The notes under the pieces are model-generated. The model worked only from the letters and a program-made list of their open reading frames with translations, was not told where the DNA came from and ran no database searches. DNA of 64,000 bases from Clostridiales bacterium (GTDB lineage: Bacteria > Bacillota > Clostridia > Lachnospirales > Lachnospiraceae), in NCBI GenBank assembly GCA_018372435.1, contig JAHAJA010000002.1, forward strand, positions 257,678 to 321,677. The letters are read 5' to 3'. The position numbers and the translations under genes were made by a program. Below are positions 26,783 to 36,176 of this stretch, piece by piece. Each line of letters opens with the position of its first letter. Position 1 is the stretch's first letter.

Positions 26783-27976
26783 ATGAACTTTAACAAGAAA
26801 GTGCTTAAGATTTCAACACTTTGTGTCGCAGGAGCTGTTACAATTGCTGTTAGCACAGTTGGAATGCGTGCAGTTTCATATACTACTGAGGAACCGGTAG
26901 CGGGTATTTCTGTTTCTTTGGATGATTATTATACTACAAAGAGTTCGGCAAAAGAAGTAGCTTTTGCTGGCGCATTAGCTAGATCTGTTGGAACAGAGAT
27001 GACTGCATATTCAGGTGATTCTGAAGAGATAGCAGTAGAGGATGATGCTTCTGATGAGACAACAGATGAAGCTCCAGAAGAAGAACCTACAGAAGCAGAA
27101 GCAACTGATAAAGAAAAGGAAGATGCAATTACCCTAAATTATGAGAATTTAGGTATTGCAAAGGTTGATAATTATCTTAATATTCGTGAAAGTGCGGGTG
27201 AAGATAAGAAGGTTATTGGTAAACTTCCTAAGAATGCTGGTTGTGAAATCTATAGTATTTCTGATGATGGCTGGGCTAAGATTAAATCAGGTAAAGTAAC
27301 TGGTTACGTATCGTCAGAATATCTTGTTACAGGTGATGAAGCCAACGAATTAGCGAAAGAAGTTGGAATGATTGTTGCGACAGTCAATACAGAAACTCTT
27401 AAAGTTCGTGAAGAAGCAGATAAGGATTCCACATGTTTAACACTTGTTCCAGAAGGTGAAGAACTTGAAGTTAAAAAAGTGAGTGACGAATGGGTTAAAG
27501 TTGTTATTGATAATGATAAAGGGTATGTAGCAAAAGAATATGTTGATTTATCATATCAATTAGCAAAAGGTGTATTCGTTGAAGACGTGGAAGCAGGTAC
27601 GAATGGCGTGTCATCTGTTCGTGCAGACATGGTTGCTTTTGCAAAACAATTCCTCGGGAACCGTTATGTATGGGGAGGTACTAGTTTAACAGGCGGTGTT
27701 GACTGTTCTGGATTCACAATGAGAATTTATCAACATTTTGGTTATAACATCACCAGAACATCTCGCTCCCAAGCTGTTAGTGGTAGAACAATTTCGGCTT
27801 CAAGTGTTAAACCTGGAGATTTAGTGTTCTATAGCAACGGTGGAGGTATTAACCATGTAGCCATGTATATTGGCGGTGGTCAAGTTATTCATGCAAGTAA
27901 CCCAAGAAGTGGTATTAAGATTAGTAATATGTATTATCGTACACCTGTGAAGGCTGTAAGATACATTAATGACTAA
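26783..27976 (+). CDS. Secreted SH3-NlpC/P60 cell-wall hydrolase
   Basis: A 397-residue exported protein: signal peptide (about residues 1-30, ending near GMRAVSYT), an acidic Glu/Thr/Ala-rich linker, two bacterial SH3 domains (about 123-185 and 197-255), and a C-terminal NlpC/P60 peptidase. The catalytic Cys lies in VDCSGF (about residue 306), the His in NHVAMYIG (about 356) and the third polar residue near VIHASN. Such enzymes cut peptidoglycan stem peptides, with the SH3 modules binding the wall. AGGAGG lies directly upstream of ATG 26783. Confidence 0.93.
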   Translation: MNFNKKVLKISTLCVAGAVTIAVSTVGMRAVSYTTEEPVAGISVSLDDYYTTKSSAKEVAFAGALARSVGTEMTAYSGDSEEIAVEDDASDETTDEAPEEEPTEAEATDKEKEDAITLNYENLGIAKVDNYLNIRESAGEDKKVIGKLPKNAGCEIYSISDDGWAKIKSGKVTGYVSSEYLVTGDEANELAKEVGMIVATVNTETLKVREEADKDSTCLTLVPEGEELEVKKVSDEWVKVVIDNDKGYVAKEYVDLSYQLAKGVFVEDVEAGTNGVSSVRADMVAFAKQFLGNRYVWGGTSLTGGVDCSGFTMRIYQHFGYNITRTSRSQAVSGRTISASSVKPGDLVFYSNGGGINHVAMYIGGGQVIHASNPRSGIKISNMYYRTPVKAVRYIND

Positions 27977-27991
27977 TATTATCATAATAGT

Positions 27992-28036
27992 AAAGGTGAA
28001 GAAGTAAGACATTTGTCTTGGTTCTTCACCTTTTTT
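27992..28036 (+). terminator. Rho-independent terminator of the NlpC/P60 gene
   Basis: AAAGGTGAAGAA (27992-28003) pairs with TTCTTCACCTTT (28022-28033), with AAGAC-ATTT-GTCTT nested inside, followed by T residues. Confidence 0.9.
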
Positions 28037-28051
28037 GATTCCTGATTTCAT

Positions 28052-28080
28052 TTGAATTATTAAAGTCTGTATTGTATAAT
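28052..28080 (+). promoter_or_regulatory. Sigma-A promoter of the MutS-like gene
   Basis: TTGAAT (28052-28057) and TATAAT (28075-28080) are 17 bases apart; the gene starts 30 bases downstream of the -10 box. Confidence 0.7.
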
Positions 28081-28109
28081 TAGAAAATGATGATGAGGAG
28101 GAAACGACA

Positions 28110-29783
28110 ATGAAATTTTTGATATTCATACTAATAGTAATAATTGTACTTATGATAATTAGTTATAGAGAAGAAAAACGCCGAATGCTTATGTGGAGGG
28201 AACGAATTAAGAATGCGTTTGGTGACGTGCCAGATCAAGAATATACCTCGGAGTATTTTGAAGGACTTAAAGGATACTATAACAGCAAGAAAGTAGATCA
28301 AGGGAATGTTGACGATATAACATTTAATGACCTGGACTTAAAAAACATCTATATGTTACTTAATAATACGGGGAGTTCCGTTGGCGAAGAATATCTATAC
28401 TACCTCTTAAGACAGATGAACTTTGATGCAGACGAACTGAAAGAACGTGATCGTATTATGAGATACTTCACGGAACATGAAGAAGAACGAATTCAGTTTC
28501 AGTTAACTATGCACCGGTTAGGAAAGCTTCCAAATCTCTCTGTATTTGAATATATGAATCGTATGAAAAGATTAGAGAAATATTCTCTTGGTCAACATTA
28601 TTTCTGTATTGGATCTCTAGCACTTGCCTTTGGAATACTTGCCGTAGAACCAAAGATTGGAATTCTAGCTGTATGTGTAACGATTTCCCATAATATTTAT
28701 CAATATTATAAGAGAAAAGGTACAGTTGAGAATTATTTTAAGACGCTTTCTTTTATTGTACGTATACTTAGAAGTGTAGAGGAACTAGATAAGAATAAGG
28801 ATCCATTCCTACAGCCATATGTTAACAAGATGAAAGAAGCCGCTAAGAGCTTTGGTTATGTAAAACGAAATGCGAAATGGATTAGTTGCGGAAAATCCAT
28901 GAATGGAAGTTTAGTTGATAGTTTGTTAGATTATGAAAGAATGTTACTGCATACGGATTTGATTAAATTCAGTAAAATGGTTGATATCATTAATCAAAAC
29001 AGTACGCAACTTGAACTGATCTATGAAACGATTGGCTATCTTGAAAGTATGGTTGCTGCGGCTTCTTTCCGTGACTTACTAGATTATTACTGTGTGCCTG
29101 AGTTGGTTAAAAACAGCAAACCTTTTATAGATGCAAAGGATCTTTATCATCCATTAATTGATGATCCTGTTGCAAACACCATTAGTGAGAAGCAAAGTGT
29201 ATTAATTACAGGATCTAATGCATCAGGTAAGTCTACTTTTATTAAGACTCTTGCGATTAATGCAATATTATCTCAAACAATCTATACTAGTACAAGCCGT
29301 GCCTATCGAGGAAATTATTATAGAGTATTTACTTCGATGGCGTTACGAGATGATCTATTCAATAATGAAAGTTATTATATTGTTGAGATTAAGTCATTAA
29401 AACGAATCTTAGACGCAGTGAATGATGAGATACCAATCTTATGTTTTGTTGATGAGGTATTACGTGGTACGAATACGCTTGAGAGGGTAGCAGCATCTGC
29501 ACAGATACTTAAGAGTTTATCAAAAGGCTATGTTCTTTGCTTTGCGGCTACACACGATATAGAATTAACATATATATTAGAGAAGCATTTCTCGAATTAT
29601 CATTTCCAAGAAGAAGTTGTAGATAACGATGTATTATTTGATTATAATTTATGTACAGGTAGAGCGCAATCTAGAAATGCTATTAAACTCTTAGGCATGA
29701 TTGGTTATAAGAAAGATATCATTGACCAAGCAACGAATGCGGCAAATGATTTCCTTAAGAAAGGAACTTGGGAAACCATATAG
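28110..29783 (+). CDS. Membrane-anchored MutS-like ATPase
   Basis: A 557-residue protein of the MutS ATPase family lacking the mismatch-recognition domain. An N-terminal hydrophobic helix (about residues 3-19) and a central hydrophobic stretch (about 165-195) predict membrane attachment. Domains III and V follow: Walker A TGSNASGKST at about 368-377 and CFVDEVLRGTNTLERVAAS as Walker B/signature. It does not have the Smr domain of MutS2. Similar MutS-related membrane proteins occur in Clostridia and their role is unknown. It lies 101 bases before mutS, a suggestive position. Confidence 0.8.
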   Translation: MKFLIFILIVIIVLMIISYREEKRRMLMWRERIKNAFGDVPDQEYTSEYFEGLKGYYNSKKVDQGNVDDITFNDLDLKNIYMLLNNTGSSVGEEYLYYLLRQMNFDADELKERDRIMRYFTEHEEERIQFQLTMHRLGKLPNLSVFEYMNRMKRLEKYSLGQHYFCIGSLALAFGILAVEPKIGILAVCVTISHNIYQYYKRKGTVENYFKTLSFIVRILRSVEELDKNKDPFLQPYVNKMKEAAKSFGYVKRNAKWISCGKSMNGSLVDSLLDYERMLLHTDLIKFSKMVDIINQNSTQLELIYETIGYLESMVAAASFRDLLDYYCVPELVKNSKPFIDAKDLYHPLIDDPVANTISEKQSVLITGSNASGKSTFIKTLAINAILSQTIYTSTSRAYRGNYYRVFTSMALRDDLFNNESYYIVEIKSLKRILDAVNDEIPILCFVDEVLRGTNTLERVAASAQILKSLSKGYVLCFAATHDIELTYILEKHFSNYHFQEEVVDNDVLFDYNLCTGRAQSRNAIKLLGMIGYKKDIIDQATNAANDFLKKGTWETI

Positions 29784-29884
29784 GGTGATAGGATTCGGGT
29801 ATAAGTAAATGTTCGTATTCAGTATTCGATTAGATAGTGAATTGATGAACATTGAGACACAAGGGAAAAAGGAAGGTTGATAAT

Positions 29885-32668
29885 ATGCAATTAACTCCAA
29901 TGATGCAACAATATATGGAGATAAAGAATCAATATAAAGATTGTATTCTGTTCTATCGCTTAGGAGACTTCTATGAGATGTTCTTTGAAGATGCAACCAT
30001 CTGTGCGAAAGAACTAGAGATTACATTAACAGGAAAGAATTGTGGACAAGAGGAGCGCGCACCGATGTGTGGCGTTCCTTATCATGCCGTAGAAGGTTAT
30101 CTAAGTAAGATGATTAGTCGCGGTTATAAAGTTGCCATATGTGAGCAAGTAGAAGATCCAAAGCTTGCGAAAGGAATAGTGAAACGTGATGTTATTCGTA
30201 TCGTGACACCTGGTACGAACTTGAATACGCAGGCACTTGATGAGACAAAGAATAATTATCTATGTGGTATCTATTATTCAGAAAGTGGAATCGGTGTATC
30301 CTTTGTTGATATTACAACAGGAGATTATTATGTAACAGAAGTTGATTCGAAGAAGAAACTTCTTGACGAAGTGAATAAGTTTCTGCCAACTGAAATTATC
30401 TGTAATGATGCATTTTTAATTTCAGGTGTTGATATTGTAGATTTAAGAGAACGCCTTAAGATAGTTGTATCGTCACAAGAGTCCTGGTATTTCGATGATG
30501 AGATGTGTAAGAATGGCTTAAAAGAACATTTTGCAGTATCTTCCTTAGATGGACTGGGATTACGGGATTATGAATACGGTGTAATAGCCGCTGGAGCTGT
30601 TTTAAAGTATCTATATGAGACGCAGAAGAACTCACTATCACACCTTACACATATACAACCATATATCACAAGTAAATATATGCTTCTAGATAGTTCAACA
30701 AGAAGAAATCTTGAGTTAACGGAGACGTTACGAGAGAAACAAAAACGAGGTTCCCTATTATGGGTTCTAGATAAAACTAAGACAGCAATGGGTGCCAGAT
30801 TACTTCGTAATTATGTGGAACAACCTTTAATTGACATGGATTTAATTAAGGAAAGACTTGATTGTGTGGAGGAGATTAATCAATCGACAATCACTAGAGA
30901 AGAGTTAAGAGAGTACTTAAATCCAATCTATGATTTAGAACGTCTAATTAGTAAAGTAAGTTATAAGAGTGCGAATCCAAGAGACCTGATTGCCTTACGG
31001 GCATCACTATCTATGTTACCTTATATCAAATACCTTTTATCTGACTTTACTTGTGCCTTATTGAAGGAGATAGATTCTGAATTAGATACACTTGAAGATA
31101 TCTGCTCACTTATTACGGACTCAATTGATGAAGAACCACCGATATCAGTGAAAGAAGGTGGTATCATCAAAGAGGGCTATAATGAGGAAGTGGATCGACT
31201 TAGACATGCCAAAACTGACGGTAAGTCTTGGTTAGCTGATCTAGAGGCAAAGGAAAGGGAACAGACGGGGATTAAGAATCTTAAGATAAAGTTTAATAAA
31301 GTATTCGGCTATTATCTTGAAGTAACGAATTCCTATCAAAATATGGTACCTGAAACCTGGACAAGAAAACAAACGCTTGCTAATGCGGAAAGATATATTA
31401 CTCCAGAATTAAAAGAGTTAGAGGATATGATTCTTGGAGCAGAAGATAAATTGTTTACCTTAGAATACAACTTATTCAGTGAAGTTCGCGATCAAATTGC
31501 AGAACAGGTAAAGCGTATACAGACAACAGCAAAAGCAGTTGCTAAGATTGATGTGTTTGCTTCACTAGCCTTTGTAGCTGAACGTAACAATTTTGTGAAG
31601 CCTGAGATGAATCAAAGTGGGATGATCGATATTAAAAACGGACGTCATCCTGTGGTTGAGAAGATGATTAACAACGATTTATTCGTTGCGAATGATACGT
31701 TCTTAGATAATGATGATAACCGCGTATCTATTATAACAGGACCGAATATGGCAGGTAAATCAACATACATGAGACAGACCGCACTGATTGTCTTAATGGC
31801 GCAAGTAGGAAGCTATGTACCTGCTGAGTATGCTAAGATTGGTATTGTTGACCGTATCTTTACGAGAGTTGGAGCTTCTGATGATTTAGCATCTGGCCAA
31901 AGTACATTCATGGTTGAGATGACAGAGGTTGCTAATATTCTTAGAAATGCAACGAAGAATAGTTTATTAATCCTAGATGAAATAGGTCGAGGAACAAGTA
32001 CCTTTGACGGTTTGAGTATTGCCTGGGCAGTAATCGAACATATCAGTAATAAGAAGTTACTTGGTGCAAAGACGTTGTTTGCAACACACTATCATGAACT
32101 TACTGAGTTAGAAGGTAAATTAAGTGGTGTAAATAACTATTGCATTGCTGTGAAAGAGCAAGGCGAAGACATTGTATTCCTCCGTAAGATTATTAAAGGT
32201 GGAGCGGATAAGAGCTACGGTATACAAGTAGCTAAATTAGCTGGAGTTCCTGATGCTGTACTTAGTCGTGCTAGAGAAATCGTTGATGAATTAAGTAACA
32301 ATGATATTACTTATAAAGTGAAACAAATGTCGGATTCTCTTCTAGATAAAGAGTGTCAGGTTGCATCTATACATGAAATTAATTCGAATAGTTATGAAGC
32401 TTTAGTTAAGAGAAAAATTATACAACAAGAAGGTATACAACAAGAAGGTATACAAAAAGAAAATCTTCAATCAGTTGAAGCAAATGATTCTAAAAAAACT
32501 TTGATGAATAAAAAGTCTAAGAACGAAGTTGATGGACAGATATCATTCTTTACCGTAGATTCAACGAATCAAGTAATTGAAGAAATTAGAAACTTAGATG
32601 TAGCGAATATGACGCCAATGGACGCGATGAATATGTTATATCAGTTACAAAAACAGATCAAAGGATAG
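29885..32668 (+). CDS. mutS: DNA mismatch repair protein MutS
   Basis: A 927-residue MutS. The N-terminal mismatch-binding domain has FYRLGDFYEMFFEDA, with the Phe-x-Glu wedge replaced in frame by FYEMF as usual, followed by connector, lever/clamp, and ATPase core with Walker A TGPNMAGKSTYMRQ (about residues 618-631) and LDEIGRGTSTFDG. It recognises mispairs and recruits MutL. Near residue 846 is a 15-base tandem repeat (32420-32464) encoding IQQEG twice. ATG 29885 gives the standard MQLTPMMQQY start behind GGAAGG; a TTG at 29852 is less likely. Confidence 0.97.
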   Translation: MQLTPMMQQYMEIKNQYKDCILFYRLGDFYEMFFEDATICAKELEITLTGKNCGQEERAPMCGVPYHAVEGYLSKMISRGYKVAICEQVEDPKLAKGIVKRDVIRIVTPGTNLNTQALDETKNNYLCGIYYSESGIGVSFVDITTGDYYVTEVDSKKKLLDEVNKFLPTEIICNDAFLISGVDIVDLRERLKIVVSSQESWYFDDEMCKNGLKEHFAVSSLDGLGLRDYEYGVIAAGAVLKYLYETQKNSLSHLTHIQPYITSKYMLLDSSTRRNLELTETLREKQKRGSLLWVLDKTKTAMGARLLRNYVEQPLIDMDLIKERLDCVEEINQSTITREELREYLNPIYDLERLISKVSYKSANPRDLIALRASLSMLPYIKYLLSDFTCALLKEIDSELDTLEDICSLITDSIDEEPPISVKEGGIIKEGYNEEVDRLRHAKTDGKSWLADLEAKEREQTGIKNLKIKFNKVFGYYLEVTNSYQNMVPETWTRKQTLANAERYITPELKELEDMILGAEDKLFTLEYNLFSEVRDQIAEQVKRIQTTAKAVAKIDVFASLAFVAERNNFVKPEMNQSGMIDIKNGRHPVVEKMINNDLFVANDTFLDNDDNRVSIITGPNMAGKSTYMRQTALIVLMAQVGSYVPAEYAKIGIVDRIFTRVGASDDLASGQSTFMVEMTEVANILRNATKNSLLILDEIGRGTSTFDGLSIAWAVIEHISNKKLLGAKTLFATHYHELTELEGKLSGVNNYCIAVKEQGEDIVFLRKIIKGGADKSYGIQVAKLAGVPDAVLSRAREIVDELSNNDITYKVKQMSDSLLDKECQVASIHEINSNSYEALVKRKIIQQEGIQQEGIQKENLQSVEANDSKKTLMNKKSKNEVDGQISFFTVDSTNQVIEEIRNLDVANMTPMDAMNMLYQLQKQIKG
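32420..32464 (+). repeat. 15-bp tandem repeat inside mutS
   Basis: The unit ATACAACAAGAAGGT occurs at 32420-32434 and 32435-32449, then in degenerate form to 32464. The frame is kept, adding IQQEG units in the C-terminal linker. Confidence 0.8.
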
Positions 32669-32686
32669 GAAGAACGGTGAGTAACA

Positions 32687-34855
32687 ATGGCTAAAATTGA
32701 GTTATTAGACCAAAATACCATTAATCAAATCGCTGCAGGGGAAGTTATTGAACGACCTGCAGCTGTTGTTAAGGAATTAATTGAGAATGCCATAGATGCC
32801 AAAGCAAATGCCATTACAGTAGAGATCAAAGAAGGTGGAATTAGCTTCATACGAATCACAGATAACGGCAGTGGAATTGCAGAAGATGATATCAAAGTTG
32901 CATTCCTTAGACATTCTACGAGTAAGATTCGTTCAGCTCTTGACTTATTACATGTATCAAGTCTCGGTTTTCGTGGGGAAGCATTATCCAGTATAGCGGC
33001 TATAGCACAAGTGGAACTTGTTACGAAAACACCTGGTGAATTAACAGGAATTCGATATGTAATCGAAGGTGGCGTAGAAAAGACGATGGAGGAGATTGGG
33101 TGTCCTGAGGGTACCACATTTTTAATTCGTAATCTATTCTATAATACACCAGCAAGACGTAAGTTCTTAAAAAGTGCTACAACGGAAGCTTCCTATATTG
33201 GAGATATTATTGAAAGAATAGCCGTTTCTCACCCTAATATTTCATTCAAATTCATGAGTAACAATCAAGTGAAACTTCACACTTCAGGAAATGGTAGTCT
33301 AAAAGATATTGTTTATAATATCTATGGCCGTGAGATTGCGTCTAATGTAGTAGAAGTGAAAGGGGCGAGTGAGAATGTAGAAGTTTATGGATATATAGGG
33401 AAGCCAATTATATCCCGTGGTAACAGGAATTATGAAAATTATTATATCAATGGACGTTATGTAAAAAGTGGTATTATTACGAAGGCAATTGAAGAAGCAT
33501 ACAAATCTTATACGATGTCTCATCGTTATCCATTTACTGCAATCCACCTAACTATACCAGGTGAATTCATTGATGTGAATGTACATCCAACAAAGATGGA
33601 AATTCGATTCCGTAATAACGATGAAGTATACGGAATGGTGTATCATTCCATTAAGGACATACTAGCAGGAAAAGAATTAATACCGGCTGTTACCTTGGTA
33701 GAAGAAAAAGAAAAAGCAAAACGAATTGAAAATGTGCCAGAACCATTTGAAAAGAAGCGTTTGCAAGAAATGAAACCAAGTTTCATAAATGATAAAAAGA
33801 GCCCAATTATTGAAAGAACAAGACCAATAGATGATGAATCAGCATTAATAAATGATAAATCAAGACTAAAAGATGATAAATCTGGGCGAATAAATGGATA
33901 TTCTACAAAAGTAGACAATACATCATCAGAGTATACAACAAGAGTAGAAAACAATTTGGTAAATTCGAGTGATTATTCTACGAAAGTAGAACCAGGTAAG
34001 ACAGCTCTTGTTAAAGCAACGGAGATCGGTAAATTTGATACCATCATTAAACATCCACATGAGGCAATTGCAGAGAATCTTAAAACTTCACTTCGTGAAA
34101 CACCTGATTATCAGGTTACAAGGAGTAGAAGCAATGAGAATAATATCAATGAGCATGATATTGAGTTTAGAACAGAAAGCGTAGACAACAATTCAGAATA
34201 TGAGATGGAACAACTAGCTGAGAAAAAAGCAGAGCAGATAAGCCTGTTTGAAGAGAAGATGATTTCTGAGGAAGCTAGGAGTAAACATCGGATCATTGGA
34301 CAATTATTCAATACCTATTGGATTGTTGAATATGAAGATAAGATGTTCATGATTGATCAACATGCGGCTCATGAGAAAGTCTTATACGAAAAGCTTTTGG
34401 CTTCCTACAAGAATAAAGAGATTGCCTCACAGATGTTACAGCCGCCGATTATTTTGTCTTTGTCAATGCGTGAAGAAGAGGCATTGAAAAAACAGATGCC
34501 CGTATTACAAGAAATTGGTTTTGAAATTGAACATTTTGGTGGAAAAGAATACTCTGTCCGAGCAATACCTAATAACCTTTTAGGAATTGCAGAAAAGGAT
34601 TATTTAATTGAGTTAATTGATTCGTTGGTGGAAGAAAGCCATACGAATCTAGTAGAGTCTATCTTAGAAAAAGCTGCGTCTATGTCATGTAAAGCCGCAG
34701 TGAAAGGAAATAACAAGCTATCGGTTGAGGAAGCCAATGCTTTGATTGATCAGTTATTACATCTTGAAAACCCATACCATTGTCCGCATGGTAGACCAAC
34801 AATAATCTCCATGAGTAAGTATGAAATCGAGAAGAAATTCAAGCGTATTGTATAG
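32687..34855 (+). CDS. mutL: DNA mismatch repair protein MutL
   Basis: A 722-residue MutL. The GHKL ATPase region has ENAIDAKA, DNGSGI and GFRGEALSSI near the N terminus. The C terminus carries the endonuclease motif DQHAAHEKVLYEK (around residue 556) plus CKAAVKGNNKLS and CPHGRPT, so it should be the nicking type found outside E. coli. The linker (about 350-520) is long and Asp/Lys/Ser-rich with repeated DDKS and YSTKV units. Together with mutS, 18 bases upstream, it forms the mismatch repair operon. A 15-base stem follows it. Confidence 0.97.
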   Translation: MAKIELLDQNTINQIAAGEVIERPAAVVKELIENAIDAKANAITVEIKEGGISFIRITDNGSGIAEDDIKVAFLRHSTSKIRSALDLLHVSSLGFRGEALSSIAAIAQVELVTKTPGELTGIRYVIEGGVEKTMEEIGCPEGTTFLIRNLFYNTPARRKFLKSATTEASYIGDIIERIAVSHPNISFKFMSNNQVKLHTSGNGSLKDIVYNIYGREIASNVVEVKGASENVEVYGYIGKPIISRGNRNYENYYINGRYVKSGIITKAIEEAYKSYTMSHRYPFTAIHLTIPGEFIDVNVHPTKMEIRFRNNDEVYGMVYHSIKDILAGKELIPAVTLVEEKEKAKRIENVPEPFEKKRLQEMKPSFINDKKSPIIERTRPIDDESALINDKSRLKDDKSGRINGYSTKVDNTSSEYTTRVENNLVNSSDYSTKVEPGKTALVKATEIGKFDTIIKHPHEAIAENLKTSLRETPDYQVTRSRSNENNINEHDIEFRTESVDNNSEYEMEQLAEKKAEQISLFEEKMISEEARSKHRIIGQLFNTYWIVEYEDKMFMIDQHAAHEKVLYEKLLASYKNKEIASQMLQPPIILSLSMREEEALKKQMPVLQEIGFEIEHFGGKEYSVRAIPNNLLGIAEKDYLIELIDSLVEESHTNLVESILEKAASMSCKAAVKGNNKLSVEEANALIDQLLHLENPYHCPHGRPTIISMSKYEIEKKFKRIV

Positions 34856-34894
34856 ATGAATGAAGTACTTGGAGATTTTAATGAGAATTGATTT

Positions 34895-34936
34895 AAGACA
34901 ATAGAAAGTTCAAATAGGACACTTTCTATTGTCTTT
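34895..34936 (+). terminator. Inverted repeat/terminator after mutL
   Basis: AAGACAATAGAAAGT (34895-34909) is perfectly mirrored by ACTTTCTATTGTCTT (34921-34935) around an 11-base loop. The tail is only weakly T-rich. The inner stem is nearly identical to one at 37569-37607. Confidence 0.65.
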
Positions 34937-34937
34937 A

Positions 34938-34953
34938 TTTACTTGCAAGTAAA
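34938..34953 (+). promoter_or_regulatory. Perfect 16-bp palindrome, possible operator
   Basis: TTTACTTGCAAGTAAA is fully self-complementary and sits just upstream of a weak promoter (TTGTTG at 34958-34963, TATTAT at 34981-34986) for the XRE regulator gene. It could be the binding site of that regulator. Confidence 0.45.
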
Positions 34954-35104
34954 CGTTTTGTTGTTTTACAAATTGTTCAGTATTATGTATTCTAATAATA
35001 TGCTATCTGATCAGTACATTATAGATTATATATAGTTAATTGTGATACTCTTTGTAATGTCGACGTGGAGAAGTGTTACGTATATGTGAAAAGGAGAAGA
35101 TAAG

Positions 35105-35902
35105 ATGAGTAATCAACAATTTTGTAATAACTTAGTTCATTATAGGCAAGCAGCAAAAATGACACAAGATGATTTGGCAAGTAAATTAGGGGTTACCCCA
35201 CAGGCAGTATCAAAATGGGAAAGAGGAATTGGTTATCCGGATTTGGAGATTACTTGTGCAATTGCTGAGTTTTTACATATTAGCTTAGATCAACTATTAC
35301 TTGAGAAAGCAATGATCACAGAAAGCGGAAAAAGAATTGACAGTGATAAAGTAATGTCCATTATCTTGTCTGATCCAATTCTATTTCAAGCAGGTGAGGC
35401 ATTTATTCCTCATATGTTATTAGAAAACGAGAAACATTTTAATGGAATCCAAAAGATCCGTGAAGAACTGGCAAAAGAATACGGATATCTACTGCCAGTT
35501 GTAAGAATGAAAGACAACACAGAGTTGGAAGCGAATCAATACCAGATATGTATCTATGACAGAGTAGCATTGGATTGTAAAGTAGAATGTCTAGATGAAT
35601 TTACGTTCAATGAGGTATATGAAGTAGTAAAGAGGGTTGCTATCGAACAATATGATTGCATTATTAATAAGCAGATTGTTAAGAATCTTCTTGATAATGT
35701 AGCTCTTCAATATCCTGCGGTAATTCAGAATCTAATACCGGACAAGGTATCCTATTCGATGGTTCAACAAATACTAGTTGTAATTATAAAACAAGGTAAG
35801 TCCATTCGGAATCTTATTAAGATTATAGAATGGATTGAAGAAGGGATTACGTTAGGATTAGCTGAAGAGAGAATCGGTTTAGATATAGCTAAGAGAATAT
35901 AG
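35105..35902 (+). CDS. XRE-family transcriptional regulator
   Basis: A 265-residue DNA-binding protein. The N-terminal helix-turn-helix (about residues 8-60) reads MTQDDLASKLGVTPQAVSKWERG, the usual XRE pattern. The rest is an unassigned helical domain of 190 residues, which may bind a ligand or mediate oligomerisation. AAAGGAG precedes ATG 35105. Nearby genes (mutL, uppP) do not hint at a target. A palindrome at 34938-34953 may be its own operator. Confidence 0.85.
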   Translation: MSNQQFCNNLVHYRQAAKMTQDDLASKLGVTPQAVSKWERGIGYPDLEITCAIAEFLHISLDQLLLEKAMITESGKRIDSDKVMSIILSDPILFQAGEAFIPHMLLENEKHFNGIQKIREELAKEYGYLLPVVRMKDNTELEANQYQICIYDRVALDCKVECLDEFTFNEVYEVVKRVAIEQYDCIINKQIVKNLLDNVALQYPAVIQNLIPDKVSYSMVQQILVVIIKQGKSIRNLIKIIEWIEEGITLGLAEERIGLDIAKRI

Positions 35903-36041
35903 CTATGATTACCCTATTAATATTTCACATTAATACGACTATTTTAAGAATATAGTGCATAGAATTATATTGGAGTCTTAGTACTGTGGGAAATCTTTAC
36001 TCCAGTACTCTTAATTTTTAATTAAGATAAGACATTTCCAA

Positions 36042-36070
36042 TTGCACTAATATCATCCATAAAGTATAAT
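36042..36070 (+). promoter_or_regulatory. Sigma-A promoter of uppP
   Basis: TTGCAC (36042-36047) and TATAAT (36065-36070) are 17 bases apart. A small inverted repeat CTTAATT-TTT-AATTAAG (36010-36026) lies just upstream. The leader is about 100 bases. Confidence 0.6.
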
Positions 36071-36176
36071 AGTTAAGTCGATTACACTGATGGTACATAA
36101 TTTAATTATAGACTGTGTACATATCAAGTGTGAATATGTATGAAAATTACTATGTTTGAGAGGAGAATCGTTACGT

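Noticed and set aside
32725..33117. 130-codon minus-strand frame
   Set aside because: It is antisense to the conserved ATPase core of mutL.
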